From positions 1 through 64,000 of the forward strand of contig DUSX01000030.1 of the NCBI GenBank assembly GCA_012842395.1: a stretch of 64,000 nt of DNA, in the 5' to 3' direction. Source of the stretch: Bacillota bacterium. GTDB lineage: Bacteria > Bacillota > SHA-98 > UBA4971. The notes under the pieces are model-generated. The model saw only the letters and a program-made list of their open reading frames with translations. It was not told the DNA's origin and made no database searches. Below are positions 27,364-37,000 of this stretch, one piece after another. Within the stretch, counting starts at the first letter, position 1, and every line of letters starts with the position of its first letter. A program made the position numbers and the translations under genes.

Positions 27364-28143
27364 TTGAATAGAAGTGAAAACGACGCTTTCAGGGCAACCC
27401 TAGAGGAAGCACTGAGCAAGGATTTTAGGGGGTGGGATTTCACATATCTTGAGGCCCCCAGAAGGATGCACGAATACCCTCTGTCGTGGAACTACACAGT
27501 TGAGGTTCTCCCGTACTTGAAGCAAGCCAAGTCATTATTGGATATGGGGACGGGTGGCGGCGAGTATTTGTCCCTCCTCGCCTCCCTCCATCCTTTACCA
27601 GGGATTGCGTTTGCAACCGAAGGTTACGAGCCGAACATACCTGTCGCACGGGCAAGATTAGCGCCGCTAGGCGTTGAAGTTAGGCGGGTGTCGAGCGATG
27701 ACGAGCTGCCTTTCGATGATGGCGTGTTTGACCTGATAATCAACAGGCATGAATCCTACCACTTCAGGGAGGTATACCGGATCCTGAAGGCCCACGGGGT
27801 TTTTGTCACTCAGCAGGTCGGCGGGATGAATGATTATGAAATCAACCAGATTCTGCATGCTGGCGAGCCCGTGTATCATGAATGGAATCTGGCTACAGCC
27901 GTCCGTGAGCTTGAAGAAGCAGGAATGCGGATTCTAAAACAGAAGGAGGACTACACAAAGACCCGGTTTTACGACATTGGCGCCATAGCTTATTATGTCA
28001 AGACGATTCCCTGGCAGGTGCCTGACTTCACGTTAGACAAGGACGATTATTACGAGGGGCTAAAGTACATGGACGAAGTTATAAAGAGAGTAGGCTTTAT
28101 AGAATTCACATGCCACAGGTTCTTGATTGTGTCTCAGAAGTAG
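27364..28143 (+). CDS. Class I SAM-dependent methyltransferase
   Basis: A 259-residue protein with motif I SLLDMGTGGGEYLSLLASL, an acidic residue after it (ATEGYEPN) and the later LPFDDGVFDLIINRHESYHF motif, as in Methyltransf_11/25 proteins of small-molecule type. The C-terminal helical part resembles other bacterial MTases that open with NRSENDAFRATLEEAL. TTG 27364 is chosen as the start because GAGGAGGGTGG ends 7 nt upstream; ATG 27337 is possible. The substrate is unknown. The neighbour upstream also acts on SAM, but the two genes are 594 bp apart. Confidence 0.88.
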   Translation: MNRSENDAFRATLEEALSKDFRGWDFTYLEAPRRMHEYPLSWNYTVEVLPYLKQAKSLLDMGTGGGEYLSLLASLHPLPGIAFATEGYEPNIPVARARLAPLGVEVRRVSSDDELPFDDGVFDLIINRHESYHFREVYRILKAHGVFVTQQVGGMNDYEINQILHAGEPVYHEWNLATAVRELEEAGMRILKQKEDYTKTRFYDIGAIAYYVKTIPWQVPDFTLDKDDYYEGLKYMDEVIKRVGFIEFTCHRFLIVSQK

Positions 28144-28399
28144 GGGCTCTCCGGGGGCCCTCCGGACCATCGCGGGATCCTACGCCGGGCGCCCTGCCAC
28201 GCCCTCGGCCTGGTTTTTCATGTGTTTGCTGCCTCCTTCGCGCTCCTGCCTCCGGTTGGCTCATCTGAAACCACCATTTGAAACCGCCATTGGCGTCGCC
28301 ACTGGCGTAAGCCACAAGCCAGATGGTGTGAGATCAGCACCGTGATGCGTGATAGGTACATCAGCTTGGTGATGACTGGTCCGGGACAGAACGGCCGGG

Positions 28400-28910
28400 A
28401 CGGAAGTTGTCCCGCTCATCGCGGCAGCGGTGACGTCCGACACGCCCAGTTGGGGATGAGTGACGTCCGACACGCGTAGTTGGGAATGGGTGGGGACCGG
28501 CACACGTAGTTGCGGATAACTGAAAGCCGGCACGCATAGTCGGGAATACCTGAGGCCCAGCACACGTAGTCGGACATGAGTTACGGCCAGCGCGCGTCCA
28601 GGGATATACGTGACATGAGGAACGGGTGCGCTCGGGACGGGGGACAGTCGATACGTGTAGGCCGGGAGGGGTGACAGATGGCACGTGTGCGTGGGGACGA
28701 GTGACGCAAGGGACGCGTGATGCCATGAGGAGTGACATGTGTTACGGGATGGATCGGAAGCATGACGCGCAGAACGATACACCGGAAAGAAGTGATGTGC
28801 GCCACCCATCCTGGTCCGACGGGTGATGCGCGAGGAGGTCTGCCGAGAACGGGTGGCGCACGGTACACGTCGAGTGCGAGCGGTGATGCCCATCACGGAA
28901 CAGACGCGGA
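28400..28910. repeat. Degenerate ~30-bp tandem repeat array, locus 2
   Basis: About 16 consecutive units, each opening with GTGA or a variant. From 28430 to 28609 six units are exactly 30 bp (starts at 28430, 28460, 28490, 28520, 28550, 28580), with the shared core CCGRCACRCGTAGTYGGGAAT. Later units are 28-32 bp and more diverged. Because 30 is a multiple of three, open frames arise on both strands, but none has a ribosome-binding site or varied protein-like composition. The unit is the same type as at 25215-25510. Confidence 0.65.
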
Positions 28911-28999
28911 CGTCATCCCGCGCGCTCGAGACTAGTGCCGCGGTCCAAGGCGAAGGGGCGACCGGAGCTGGTCCACGGAGAGGCATCGGCTCTACCCGG

Positions 29000-29140
29000 C
29001 CCGGGAGTCGTCACTTCCTTTCTCAAGGGCACCAGGGTAGCCGGTGGTTGCACGGGCGGCCAGATTCGAAGCTTCCCGCCGTCCAACCCACCGGCAGCCC
29101 CCAGCGTTCTTCAGGAAGAAAGACGAGAGTCCATGACGCC
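29000..29140. repeat. Intergenic inverted-repeat element, diverged copy E
   Basis: TTCCTTTCTCAAGGGCACC then AGGGTAGCCGGTGGTTGCACG (29018-29062) faces CAACCCACCGGCAGCCC (29085-29101), so the arms form a hairpin. The left arm aligns with the element at 33436 (TTTCTTTTCTTGAGGGCGCT then AGGGTTGCCGGTGCTTGCACG). It lies between the tandem array and the 3' end of the nitroreductase-like gene. Confidence 0.5.
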
Positions 29141-29420
29141 AGAGCCGGGCAACACAACGGTTCCGATGGAATCCATGTCGGGATCTTGGGCGCGACCATC
29201 ATCCGGCAGGCGCGATCGTCATTCGTCATCGGGCTCGGGCTGCCAACGCAATCCCGTTCCAAACCCCAGGTCGCGGCCTGTTTCGCGGCGACACCACCTG
29301 TGGGGGACTCCCGGCGCCTGAGCGTGAGTGTGAGCGCGAGGGCCTAAGCCGAGCTGCGCCCAGCTGAGCCGAGCTGACGGCCCTGCCTACCCAAGCCGCA
29401 TGACCAGTCTATTCCGCAAT

Positions 29421-30148
29421 TCAGCGGGTCACATACGTCACCACGTCATCGAACGCCTTCCGTGTCGACGCGCCCGTTATCGCGTCCACGCTCTCATCTG
29501 ACACGCCGATAAGCAGCACGGCCACGGCGTTCATCGCCTTGGGTATGCCCAATAGCTTGTGGAAGTAATCGCTTCTAGCACCGTTGATGGCGTCGGTGGG
29601 AGAAGAGACTATCTTGGTAGCGTACCCTAGCACCATCGCAGCGACGGACATGTTCTGACAAGCAAGCCCGCAGTCAAACGGGTCTGTGCTCAGGTTGCTT
29701 GTGCTCGACACGACGATGGCGACCTTGGCCGACGCGAGCGACAGTCTCCGAGGCGCACCTCCCACTCGGCCCTGCGCAGGCGCAGGGGCCGGCCCGCCCG
29801 GCGGAGGTGTTTGCCCACCCTGCGAGGGAGCTTGCCCGCCTGGAGGAGGAACCATCATGCCGCCCCCGCCGCCCATGCTGCTTTCTATCTCCTCGAGTAT
29901 CTCCGCATCGCGCACTACGGAAAAGTGCCACCGCTGGCTGTTGCGCGCACTGGGAGCATTGATGCCGGCTTTGAGTCGATGATGTCAATGTCGCTGCGTT
30001 CCGCCTTGGTCGCTGCCTCCGCGACTGATGAGGCATTGCCCTTCTTGTGCGGCTGAACTAACTCCACGCCTGCATAGCAGGTTAAGGCAAGTACCAGTGC
30101 AACAGCAAGGAGCGACCTCGAGTGCGGCGCTGGTGCCATGCGTTTCAT
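29421..30148 (-). pseudogene. Nitroreductase-family lipoprotein gene split by a frameshift
   Basis: Translation starts at ATG 30148 (AAGGAGGGTC 8 nt upstream) and gives a signal peptide with lipobox (RSLLAVALVLALTCYAG), then reads to IDIIDSK near 29980 and soon meets a stop. The reading continues in another frame as AGINAPSARNSQRWHFSVVR, the classic FMN-binding start of a nitroreductase, and runs to 29421 with FDCGLACQNMSVAAMVLGYA and a normal C-terminus. A ~45-residue Gly/Pro/Gln-rich insert (GGGGGMMVPPPGGQ and onward) lies between the halves of the fold. It is either a recent frameshift, a sequencing error or an unusual recoding site. The lipobox implies a membrane-anchored, extracytoplasmic flavoprotein. 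Confidence 0.7.
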
Positions 30149-30835
30149 GCCTAAGACCCTCCTTCCTGAAGCCCTCCTTCGACCTTCGACCTTTCCTGAA
30201 GCCCAGTTGAACTCCCATGCTTTCACCATTCCGTCAGGGGACGCGAGCGATGGCCCCACGCTCCATCTTGTGCGTGGACACGAGTTCACCTGTCCCGGGA
30301 CATTCCTCCCCTGGCCCGCGGTCCCCTTGCCCATCCTTCCAACTCACGCGGACATCTTTCGTGAACCACAACCAGTCTCCTCCAGACCTTCGAGCCTCGC
30401 TACTTGGGAAGTCACTCCGGGCGGTCGCAGTCACATGGACGAGGGGTCGTTGAGACTCCCTGGTGAGTGCGAGTCTGGCCTGCCGCAGCGACGATCTTGC
30501 CTGATTGGGCCGAGCTGCCGTGTTCGCGTGATTTCACGATGCTGTTCGCCCATGCACCCGCGTGCCAGCGTCCCCACGCGCTGGCCGCTGGCATGCTTAC
30601 GTGTGCGTGCCTGAGCCTGCGCGTTGCGATGCCATCGTGTCATCGTGCCAGTGCGCCCGTATGCCAGCGTACCTGCGCGCTTGCGCGTTGCGGTGCCTGC
30701 ACCACGAAGCTGAAAGTTGAGAGAAACGTTGGCAACAGTTTAGGTCTGCTTCAGAGAGCCTTGCCTTCCAATTGCTATCATTCCATTGGAATCTCCATTG
30801 GTGGAATCTCCGTTGGAGTCAGGGTCTGCCGTGCC
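30149..30835. other. Divergent intergenic region, repetitive, no gene
   Basis: About 690 bp between the nitroreductase-like gene and the sigma-54 regulator. It is rich in repeats of the type GTGCCAGCGT/GTTGCGRTGCC (30560-30700) and has TTGGAATCTCCRTTGG-type direct repeats at about 30786-30815. I see no convincing promoter or coding frame. Confidence 0.4.
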
Positions 30836-30860
30836 TTGGCATCTGCCGCCAAGATGCCAA
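30836..30860. promoter_or_regulatory. Perfect 9-bp hairpin before the hydrogenase-like regulator gene
   Basis: TTGGCATCT (30836-30844) pairs with AGATGCCAA (30852-30860) across a 7-nt loop, 47 bp upstream of the chosen GTG start. No T-run follows, so it is more likely a protein-binding palindrome or leader structure than a terminator. Confidence 0.4.
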
Positions 30861-30906
30861 TGTGCCAATGAAGGATGTTCAACTCGCGAGGAAGGGGGAC
30901 GCGTCC

Positions 30907-33423
30907 GTGAGTGTCATCCTCGTTGAGGAGAGCAGGTGTAGAAAGTGTTACGCCTGCATAAGGTCGTGCCCTGTCAAGGCGATCAAGGTTGAGGATGGCG
31001 TCACGAGAGCTGTGGACGGGCTGTGCGTGGCGTGCGGGGAGTGCATCGAGGCGTGCGCGCAGAGGGCGCGACGCTCGCAGCCGGACGGTGGTACTGCGGG
31101 GCTGCTCGACGCGCTTCTGGCTGAAGGGCGCGCCATCGCTCTCCTTGACCCGTCGTTCCCGGCGGCGTTCCCAGGCGTATCTGCGGGCCAGGTGGTGGCG
31201 GGCGTTGCGGCTCTAGGGTTCTCGGAGGTGCGCGACACGTCACCCGCCATAAGGCGTGTCGTCGAGGCGTACCGGGCTGCGCTCCAGACCCTGTCCGCAT
31301 GCCCGTCTTCAGGTCCGGGGCCATCCTACTACGGCCCGGGCCGGAACGAACTCGCCCCGGCGCGTCCGGTCGCTGTCAAGCGTCCTGCGATAAGCTCAGC
31401 GTGTCCGGCGGTGGTGCGCCTTGTGGAGAGGCATTACCCGGACCTCGTGGACAATCTCGTCCCTGTCGCCTCGCCTCCCATAGTTGCAGCGCGCGTGATC
31501 CGCGAGGCTCTTCAGGCGGTTGACGATGATGCGCTGCTGGGCTCGCGAATCTCCGGCCGTGGCAAGGGCCGCAGGGCGTCGGAGCCGCCCGCGGCACTGC
31601 CTGCGCCCGGCGGGCCCGCAGCAGCCAGGCGGGCGGGCAAGCCTTCCGGCAAGCCCGGGGCCGCGGCGCGCTCGGACGCAGGCGTCAGGATCGTGTATGT
31701 TGGACCGTGTGTCGCGCGAAAGGCCGAGGTCTCCGAGCTCGGGGCCGCATCGGGCATAGATGCAGTCCTCACGTTTGACGAGCTTGCCGCGGCGTTCGAG
31801 GCGAGGGACATCGTGCTCCGGGATCTTGGCCCGCGAGCGCTCGACGGTCCCATTGCGCCGTATGAGCGCCACGTGGCTTTCGCGGGCGGGCTGTCGTGGC
31901 TCATGGGGATGTCGAAGGGGCTTTCCGACGAAGAGCTCGTGATAGCGGCGGGCGGGTCGAGGTGCGTCGAGGTGATGGGCGACCTCGCGCGGGGCGTCCT
32001 CAGCCCGCTCTTCGTCGATGCGTCCATGTGCCGTGGTTGCCTGGACGCGCCCGCGCTTCGCAGGCGCTCCTCGGTCTCCGTGCGCAAGCATGCATGCCAA
32101 GCGTTCGCTCTGGAAGAGGCGGCGTCCCCCGGAGAGCCTGGCGACGCGCCGGTCGGAGGTGGCGCGTGTGGCGGAGGCGAGGTCAAGGCCGATGTGCTCG
32201 GGCGCACGTTCAAGGCGTGCGGGGTTAAGCTGCCCATTCCCAGCGAGTCAGAGATAGCCGAGATCCTGGCGTTCTCAGGGAAGATCTCGCCCCAGGACCA
32301 CCTGGACTGCGGAATGTGCGGTTACCCCACGTGCAGGGCATACGCCGTCGCCGTGTACCAGAACATGGCCCGGTCCGACATGTGCGTGCAGCATGTGGTG
32401 GATAGGCTCAGGGACAAGGTGGAGAATATGAAGGCCGAGCTCGTATCGGTGAGGACATCGTCTTTCGACGATATCTACGGTGCAAGCCACCAGATCCGGG
32501 TGGCGAAGGACCTCGCCGAGAGGGCTGCGCGGAGCGGGTCCACCGTGCTCCTGCTGGGGGAGAGCGGGGTGGGGAAGGAGGTTTTCGCGCGGGCCATCCA
32601 CTCGGCGAGCTCGCGGCGGGGAGGGCCGTTCGTGAGCGTGAACTGCGCCGCCATTCCGGATAACCTCATGGAGGCTGAGCTGTTCGGCTATGTGGAGGGA
32701 GCGTTCACTGGGGCGGTGAAGGGGGGCAAGCCGGGCAAGTTTGAGCTGGCAGCCGGGGGCACCATCTTCCTGGACGAGATCGGCGACATGTCCGTGCAGC
32801 TCCAGGCGAAGCTGCTTCGGGTGTTGCAGACCCACAAGATCGAGCGCGTGGGCGGGACGCGGGAGATCGAGGTGGACGTGCGCGTGATGGCCGCCACTAA
32901 CAAGGACCTCGAGGCGATGGTGAGGGACGGTGCGTTCAGGTTGGGCCTTTATTACCGCCTCAACGTGGTGACCATCCGCATACCCCCGTTGCGCGAGCGC
33001 ATCGAGGACATCCCGCTGATAATCAGCATGTCCCTTGCCAAGCTCTCAGCCCGTTGCCCGACGAAGGTGACATCGGTGTCGCCGGAGGCGCTGCGGATCC
33101 TGCTCGACTACAGCTGGCCGGGGAATGTGAGGGAGCTCGAGAACGTGCTGGAGAGAGCGCTCAACCTGGCGGACGGCGAGGTCATCGGGGTGGAGCACCT
33201 GCCAAGCCATGTCGTGGATTCCGCCAAAGGGCCGGGCCGCGCGGTAGCCGTCTACGGGCACGGGGCAGGCGAGGCCTTGAACGACGTGGTCGCGAGGGCG
33301 GAGCGAGAGACGCTCATCGAGGTCCTGAAGGCCACCGGTAACAACAGGAGCCGCGCCGCGAGACAGCTAGGGATCTCACGATCCGCGCTTTACGAGAAGC
33401 TGCGAAAATACGGGATCGTGTAA
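30907..33423 (+). CDS. Sigma-54 activator fused to ferredoxin and [FeFe]-hydrogenase-like sensor domains
   Basis: An 838-residue protein. Two 4Fe-4S motifs come first ([12 protein letters not shown] at 11-22, [11 protein letters not shown] at 40-50). Next is an iron-only hydrogenase large-subunit-like domain ([19 protein letters not shown]), interrupted by a Gly/Ala/Pro-rich stretch, then a further Fe-S domain with [15 protein letters not shown] sigma-54 AAA+ domain follows (Walker A GESGVGKE 551-558, GAFTGA 598-603, FLDEIGDM), then a Fis-type HTH ([20 protein letters not shown]). GAFTGA means it can contact sigma-54. The GTG at 30907 has AGGAAGGGGGA just upstream. It probably senses redox state or H2 and activates -24/-12 promoters; no target promoter was found here. 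Confidence 0.88.
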   Translation: MSVILVEESRCRKCYACIRSCPVKAIKVEDGVTRAVDGLCVACGECIEACAQRARRSQPDGGTAGLLDALLAEGRAIALLDPSFPAAFPGVSAGQVVAGVAALGFSEVRDTSPAIRRVVEAYRAALQTLSACPSSGPGPSYYGPGRNELAPARPVAVKRPAISSACPAVVRLVERHYPDLVDNLVPVASPPIVAARVIREALQAVDDDALLGSRISGRGKGRRASEPPAALPAPGGPAAARRAGKPSGKPGAAARSDAGVRIVYVGPCVARKAEVSELGAASGIDAVLTFDELAAAFEARDIVLRDLGPRALDGPIAPYERHVAFAGGLSWLMGMSKGLSDEELVIAAGGSRCVEVMGDLARGVLSPLFVDASMCRGCLDAPALRRRSSVSVRKHACQAFALEEAASPGEPGDAPVGGGACGGGEVKADVLGRTFKACGVKLPIPSESEIAEILAFSGKISPQDHLDCGMCGYPTCRAYAVAVYQNMARSDMCVQHVVDRLRDKVENMKAELVSVRTSSFDDIYGASHQIRVAKDLAERAARSGSTVLLLGESGVGKEVFARAIHSASSRRGGPFVSVNCAAIPDNLMEAELFGYVEGAFTGAVKGGKPGKFELAAGGTIFLDEIGDMSVQLQAKLLRVLQTHKIERVGGTREIEVDVRVMAATNKDLEAMVRDGAFRLGLYYRLNVVTIRIPPLRERIEDIPLIISMSLAKLSARCPTKVTSVSPEALRILLDYSWPGNVRELENVLERALNLADGEVIGVEHLPSHVVDSAKGPGRAVAVYGHGAGEALNDVVARAERETLIEVLKATGNNRSRAARQLGISRSALYEKLRKYGIV

Positions 33424-33435
33424 GGATTGCAGTAT

Positions 33436-33652
33436 CTAGGTATGGTGCCATACGTTCTCGTTTCTTTTCTTGAGGGCGCTAGGGTTGCCGGTGCTTGCAC
33501 GACGAGGCGTCGAGAATTAGGCAGGCCTGCGCGCCAAATTCGAACGAGGCTCGCCGCAAGCGTGCCGTCCCCGGAGGGCAACACCGGCAACCCTGGGCCT
33601 GGGCAGGATTCGCGCGCTGAAAAGTAGCGCGAACTTGTGGCGATGTACCTAG
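33436..33652. repeat. Intergenic inverted-repeat element, full-length copy A (217 bp)
   Basis: Both ends are CTAGGTA/TACCTAG. The arms match imperfectly over their whole length: left CTAGGTATGGTGCCATACG and right, reverse-complemented, CTAGGTACATCGCCACAAG. Each arm ends in AGGGTTGCCGGTG (33480-33492) or its complement CACCGGCAACCCT (33582-33594). No coding capacity. It starts 12 bp after the regulator's stop codon. Related copies or half-copies lie at 29000, 40735, 43621 and 49005. The length and inverted-repeat ends suggest a MITE- or BIME-like element. Confidence 0.7.
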
Positions 33653-34054
33653 CTACGGCTCATCGAGTTCTCGTCCCCCTCCTTATTGCGGCAGCGCGGC
33701 TCTTCAGCTCAATCGCTCAGGACCGCCGTTGTGCCGGGTGCCAGGCGGATCTGGTGGACAATGGGGAGGTTCAGCAATCTCCCGGCGATACACTTGGTCT
33801 GTCGAGGGAGGATACGAGGACCCGACCGGACCGATGCCGCCGAGCGGCAGAGCGGAGGCCTGAGATGGTACCGCAAGGGAAACGGTCTCTCCTGACGAAG
33901 TACCGGACCACCGGCCATGGACCGAAGGGCCGATGGGCCGGTGCACCTGTGGCGCGGTCGGGCGGTCCGTGATCGAGCGGTCGATCAGTCGGATAGAGAG
34001 CAGAGCGACAGGGCGCCGCCAAGCGCTCCTGCTGGAAATGAGGGGTATGACGCC

Positions 34055-37000
34055 TTGGACGATAACGCGCGCTTGGGAGATACACGCCGGCCTGACGGGA
34101 CTCGCACTCCAGGGCCGGGTACACCGAACCTGACGGGTGCTCTGCCTTTTCGTCGGTATATCCAAGGTCAGGAGATGTCGCTCGGGATGCTCCTGCGCCT
34201 CGCGGTACGTCTGTGCGATGCGATCTTCCGGGCGCACAGCGAAGCTATCGTCCTCGGCAACTTGAACCCCGATGGCGTCCTGGTGAGTCTGGAAGATGAG
34301 AAGGTGTACTTGGCAGACCCCATTCGCACCGGGCAAACGGAAACCGACCGCGATGCCGTATTCTACCTTGCGCCTGAACAAACCGGTCGCTTGAGCAGGC
34401 CCGTTGACCTGCGGGCCGACCTGTTCTCGCTGGGCGTGATCCTTTACGAAGCGCTCACGGGCCGGCTGCCAGTGGAGGGTAGGAACAGGCTAGAATGGTT
34501 CCACAACCTGATGGCAGGGCGCATCACGCCCCCGAACGAGGTGGATGTACGGATTCCCGTGGTGCTCTCTGACATCGTCATGAAATGCCTTGCCAGGGAT
34601 CCTGACAAGAGGTACCAGAGCATCGAGGGCATAGGGCACGACCTGCGCCGGTGTCTCGAGGAGTGGGAGCAGCGTAGCAGCATCGCCCCTTTCAAGATAG
34701 GCCAGCACGACCGGGGCGACGCCCAGCGCGAGGCTGTCCCTCGATTCCAGGGTTTGGTCGGCTTCTATGGGAGAGAACGAGAGCTTGAGCTGTTGCACCA
34801 GGCGTTCGATAGGGTGGCTCGCGGTCCCGCTGAGGCAGTCTTCGTCACGGGACAGGCGGGGATTGGGAAGACCAGGCTGGTTCAGCAGTTCGCCATGAGC
34901 GTTCGGACGACGCGGAGCCTTTTCGTAGGCGGGAAGTCTGAGTCTCTTGAGAAGGACGTGCCCTACGGGCCGGTAATAGCTGCCTTCGAGCAGTTGTTTC
35001 AGTGGATTGAGGGTCGAGGGAGCGAAGAGCTATCCGCTTGGCGCGAGGTCGTCCTTTCCAAGCTTGGAGCGAACATTCCCTTGGTCACGGCGTTGATACC
35101 CGGCATGGAGCGGCTCGTGGGCAGGCACCCGGGGCCAAGGGTGGGCTCGAGCGTGGAAGCTGGGGAACGGCTCTTCTATGCCTTGTCGCAGTTGCTTCAG
35201 GTTTTCGCCACCGAGAGCGCGCCTTTGGTGCTCTTCCTCGACGACTTGCACTGGGCGGACCCCGGGTCTCTGAAGCTGTTGGAATCGCTCTTCCTGGAGC
35301 ACGAGATCGGTCATGTCCTATTGATAGGCACCTATCGGGAGGAAGAACTGCCCTCCGCCCGGTTCCTGGACGCGACGGTCAAGTCCATGGAACGGGCAGC
35401 CGCCAGATTCAGCACGATCCGCCTGTCCTCCCTCAGCTGCTCGGACGTCGAGCAGGCGATTGCAGCCAGCCTTTGCTGCAGCGTGGAAGATGCACGGCCG
35501 TTGGCCAGATTCCTGTACCAGAAGGCAGGGGGTAACCCGTTCTTTATCCAGGAGCTCCTGCAGGCTATGTACAAGAAGGGGCTGATAGTGCCCGAGCCCG
35601 ACGAGGCTGCGGCGGCAACCGGTTCCGAGGATGCCGCGCACGTGCGGGGCACAGTCGGCACTACCACGGAGGGCTTTGCGGGCACTGCAGGCAGGGCTTC
35701 CACAGGCTGCGTTGTTGACGTTCCCTCTGCTGCGGGCACCGAAGCAGACACGAGCGCGGGCAAAGGCGCGACCGCCCCGGCTACGGTGCACGCAAGCGCA
35801 GGCGGGGAGGTCACTGCCGGGACGGCGGACGCAGGCACGGGTGAGGTTGCTGGGGTTGCTGCAAGCACGGGCATGGCGCGCGCCGGCATGGGGCGCGCGG
35901 GAAGCATGGCACGCACAGGCGCGGGCGTCTCGCGCAGCAGCGGCGGCGACCGTAGGTGGCGCTGGGACCTCGGCCAGACAGAGCGCGCGGAGATCGCGAG
36001 CGACGACGTCACGAGCTTCCTCGTGCAGAGGATCACACACCTACCCGCGGGATGCAGAGATGCGTTGCGACTCGCGGCCTGCATCGGGAACACTTTTGAT
36101 GTGCCGTTGCTCGCCAAGGTTTCCCGCCAGCCTGAGGCAGTCGTGGAAAGGTATATCGGGGACTGTGTCGCGGAGGGGCTCGTCCAACGACTCGACGGAG
36201 GGATATACGGCTTCGTCCACGACCGTGTGCACCAAGCTGCATATCTCGTGACACCCGAGGGAGAACGGAGGGCGATCCACCACCGCCTGGGCTGTCTGAT
36301 CCTCGAGGAGATAGGGGAGCCACCGGAGGGGGGAGATGTGCCAGGCGCGGCCTTGCCGGCCTTCTTCGCGGCGGTCGGCCACTTGAACTTGGGAATAGAG
36401 CTACTAGTCGGTGAGACTGCGAGGATCCGAGGCGCCAGACTGAACCTACTCGCGGGGAGGAAGGCCAAGCAGGCGTCGGCCTTTGTCGCGGCGCTCAAAT
36501 ACCTTACGATAGGGCTGCGGCTGCTGGACGAAGAGTGTTGGAAGACCGACTACCGCTTGGCTTTCCAGCTTCACAGCGAGTACCTGGAGTGCCAGTATCT
36601 TTGTGGCCGCTACGACGAATCGGAGAGGCTCTTCCAAGAGCTCCTTGGCCGGGCTCGAGACAAGCTGGATAGGACGCAATTACGTTTGATCGCTATCCTG
36701 TTTGCAACGAAGAACGACTTCGATAACCGGGCCATCCAAATCGGCCTTGAAGGGCTAGCAGAGTTGGGGTACCACATCCCGGCTAACCCTTCCGCACTCT
36801 ACATCGTCCGGGAGCTGCTCAAGGTCAAGAGGCTGATAAAGAGGACGGGGATCGATCGCATACCAGACCTGCCGCCGGCGCGGGATGCGGAAGTCCAGGC
36901 TGCTTCGAGCCTGCTATTTGCGATCTCGCCGTGCGCCTACAACAACAGCGGAGATCTGCTCTTCGCCATCGCGCTGAAGATCTGCGAGCTCTCCCTGCGC

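Noticed and set aside
28400-28910. Possible CRISPR array with a 30-bp period
   Set aside because: The units abut without spacers and the whole unit is degenerate; there is no conserved repeat alternating with unique spacers, and no cas gene is nearby.
35332-36498. A 388-residue minus-strand frame opposite the giant sensor gene
   Set aside because: It mirrors the Ala/Gly/Thr-rich insert and lacks translation signals; the plus-strand frame is continuous with known domains.
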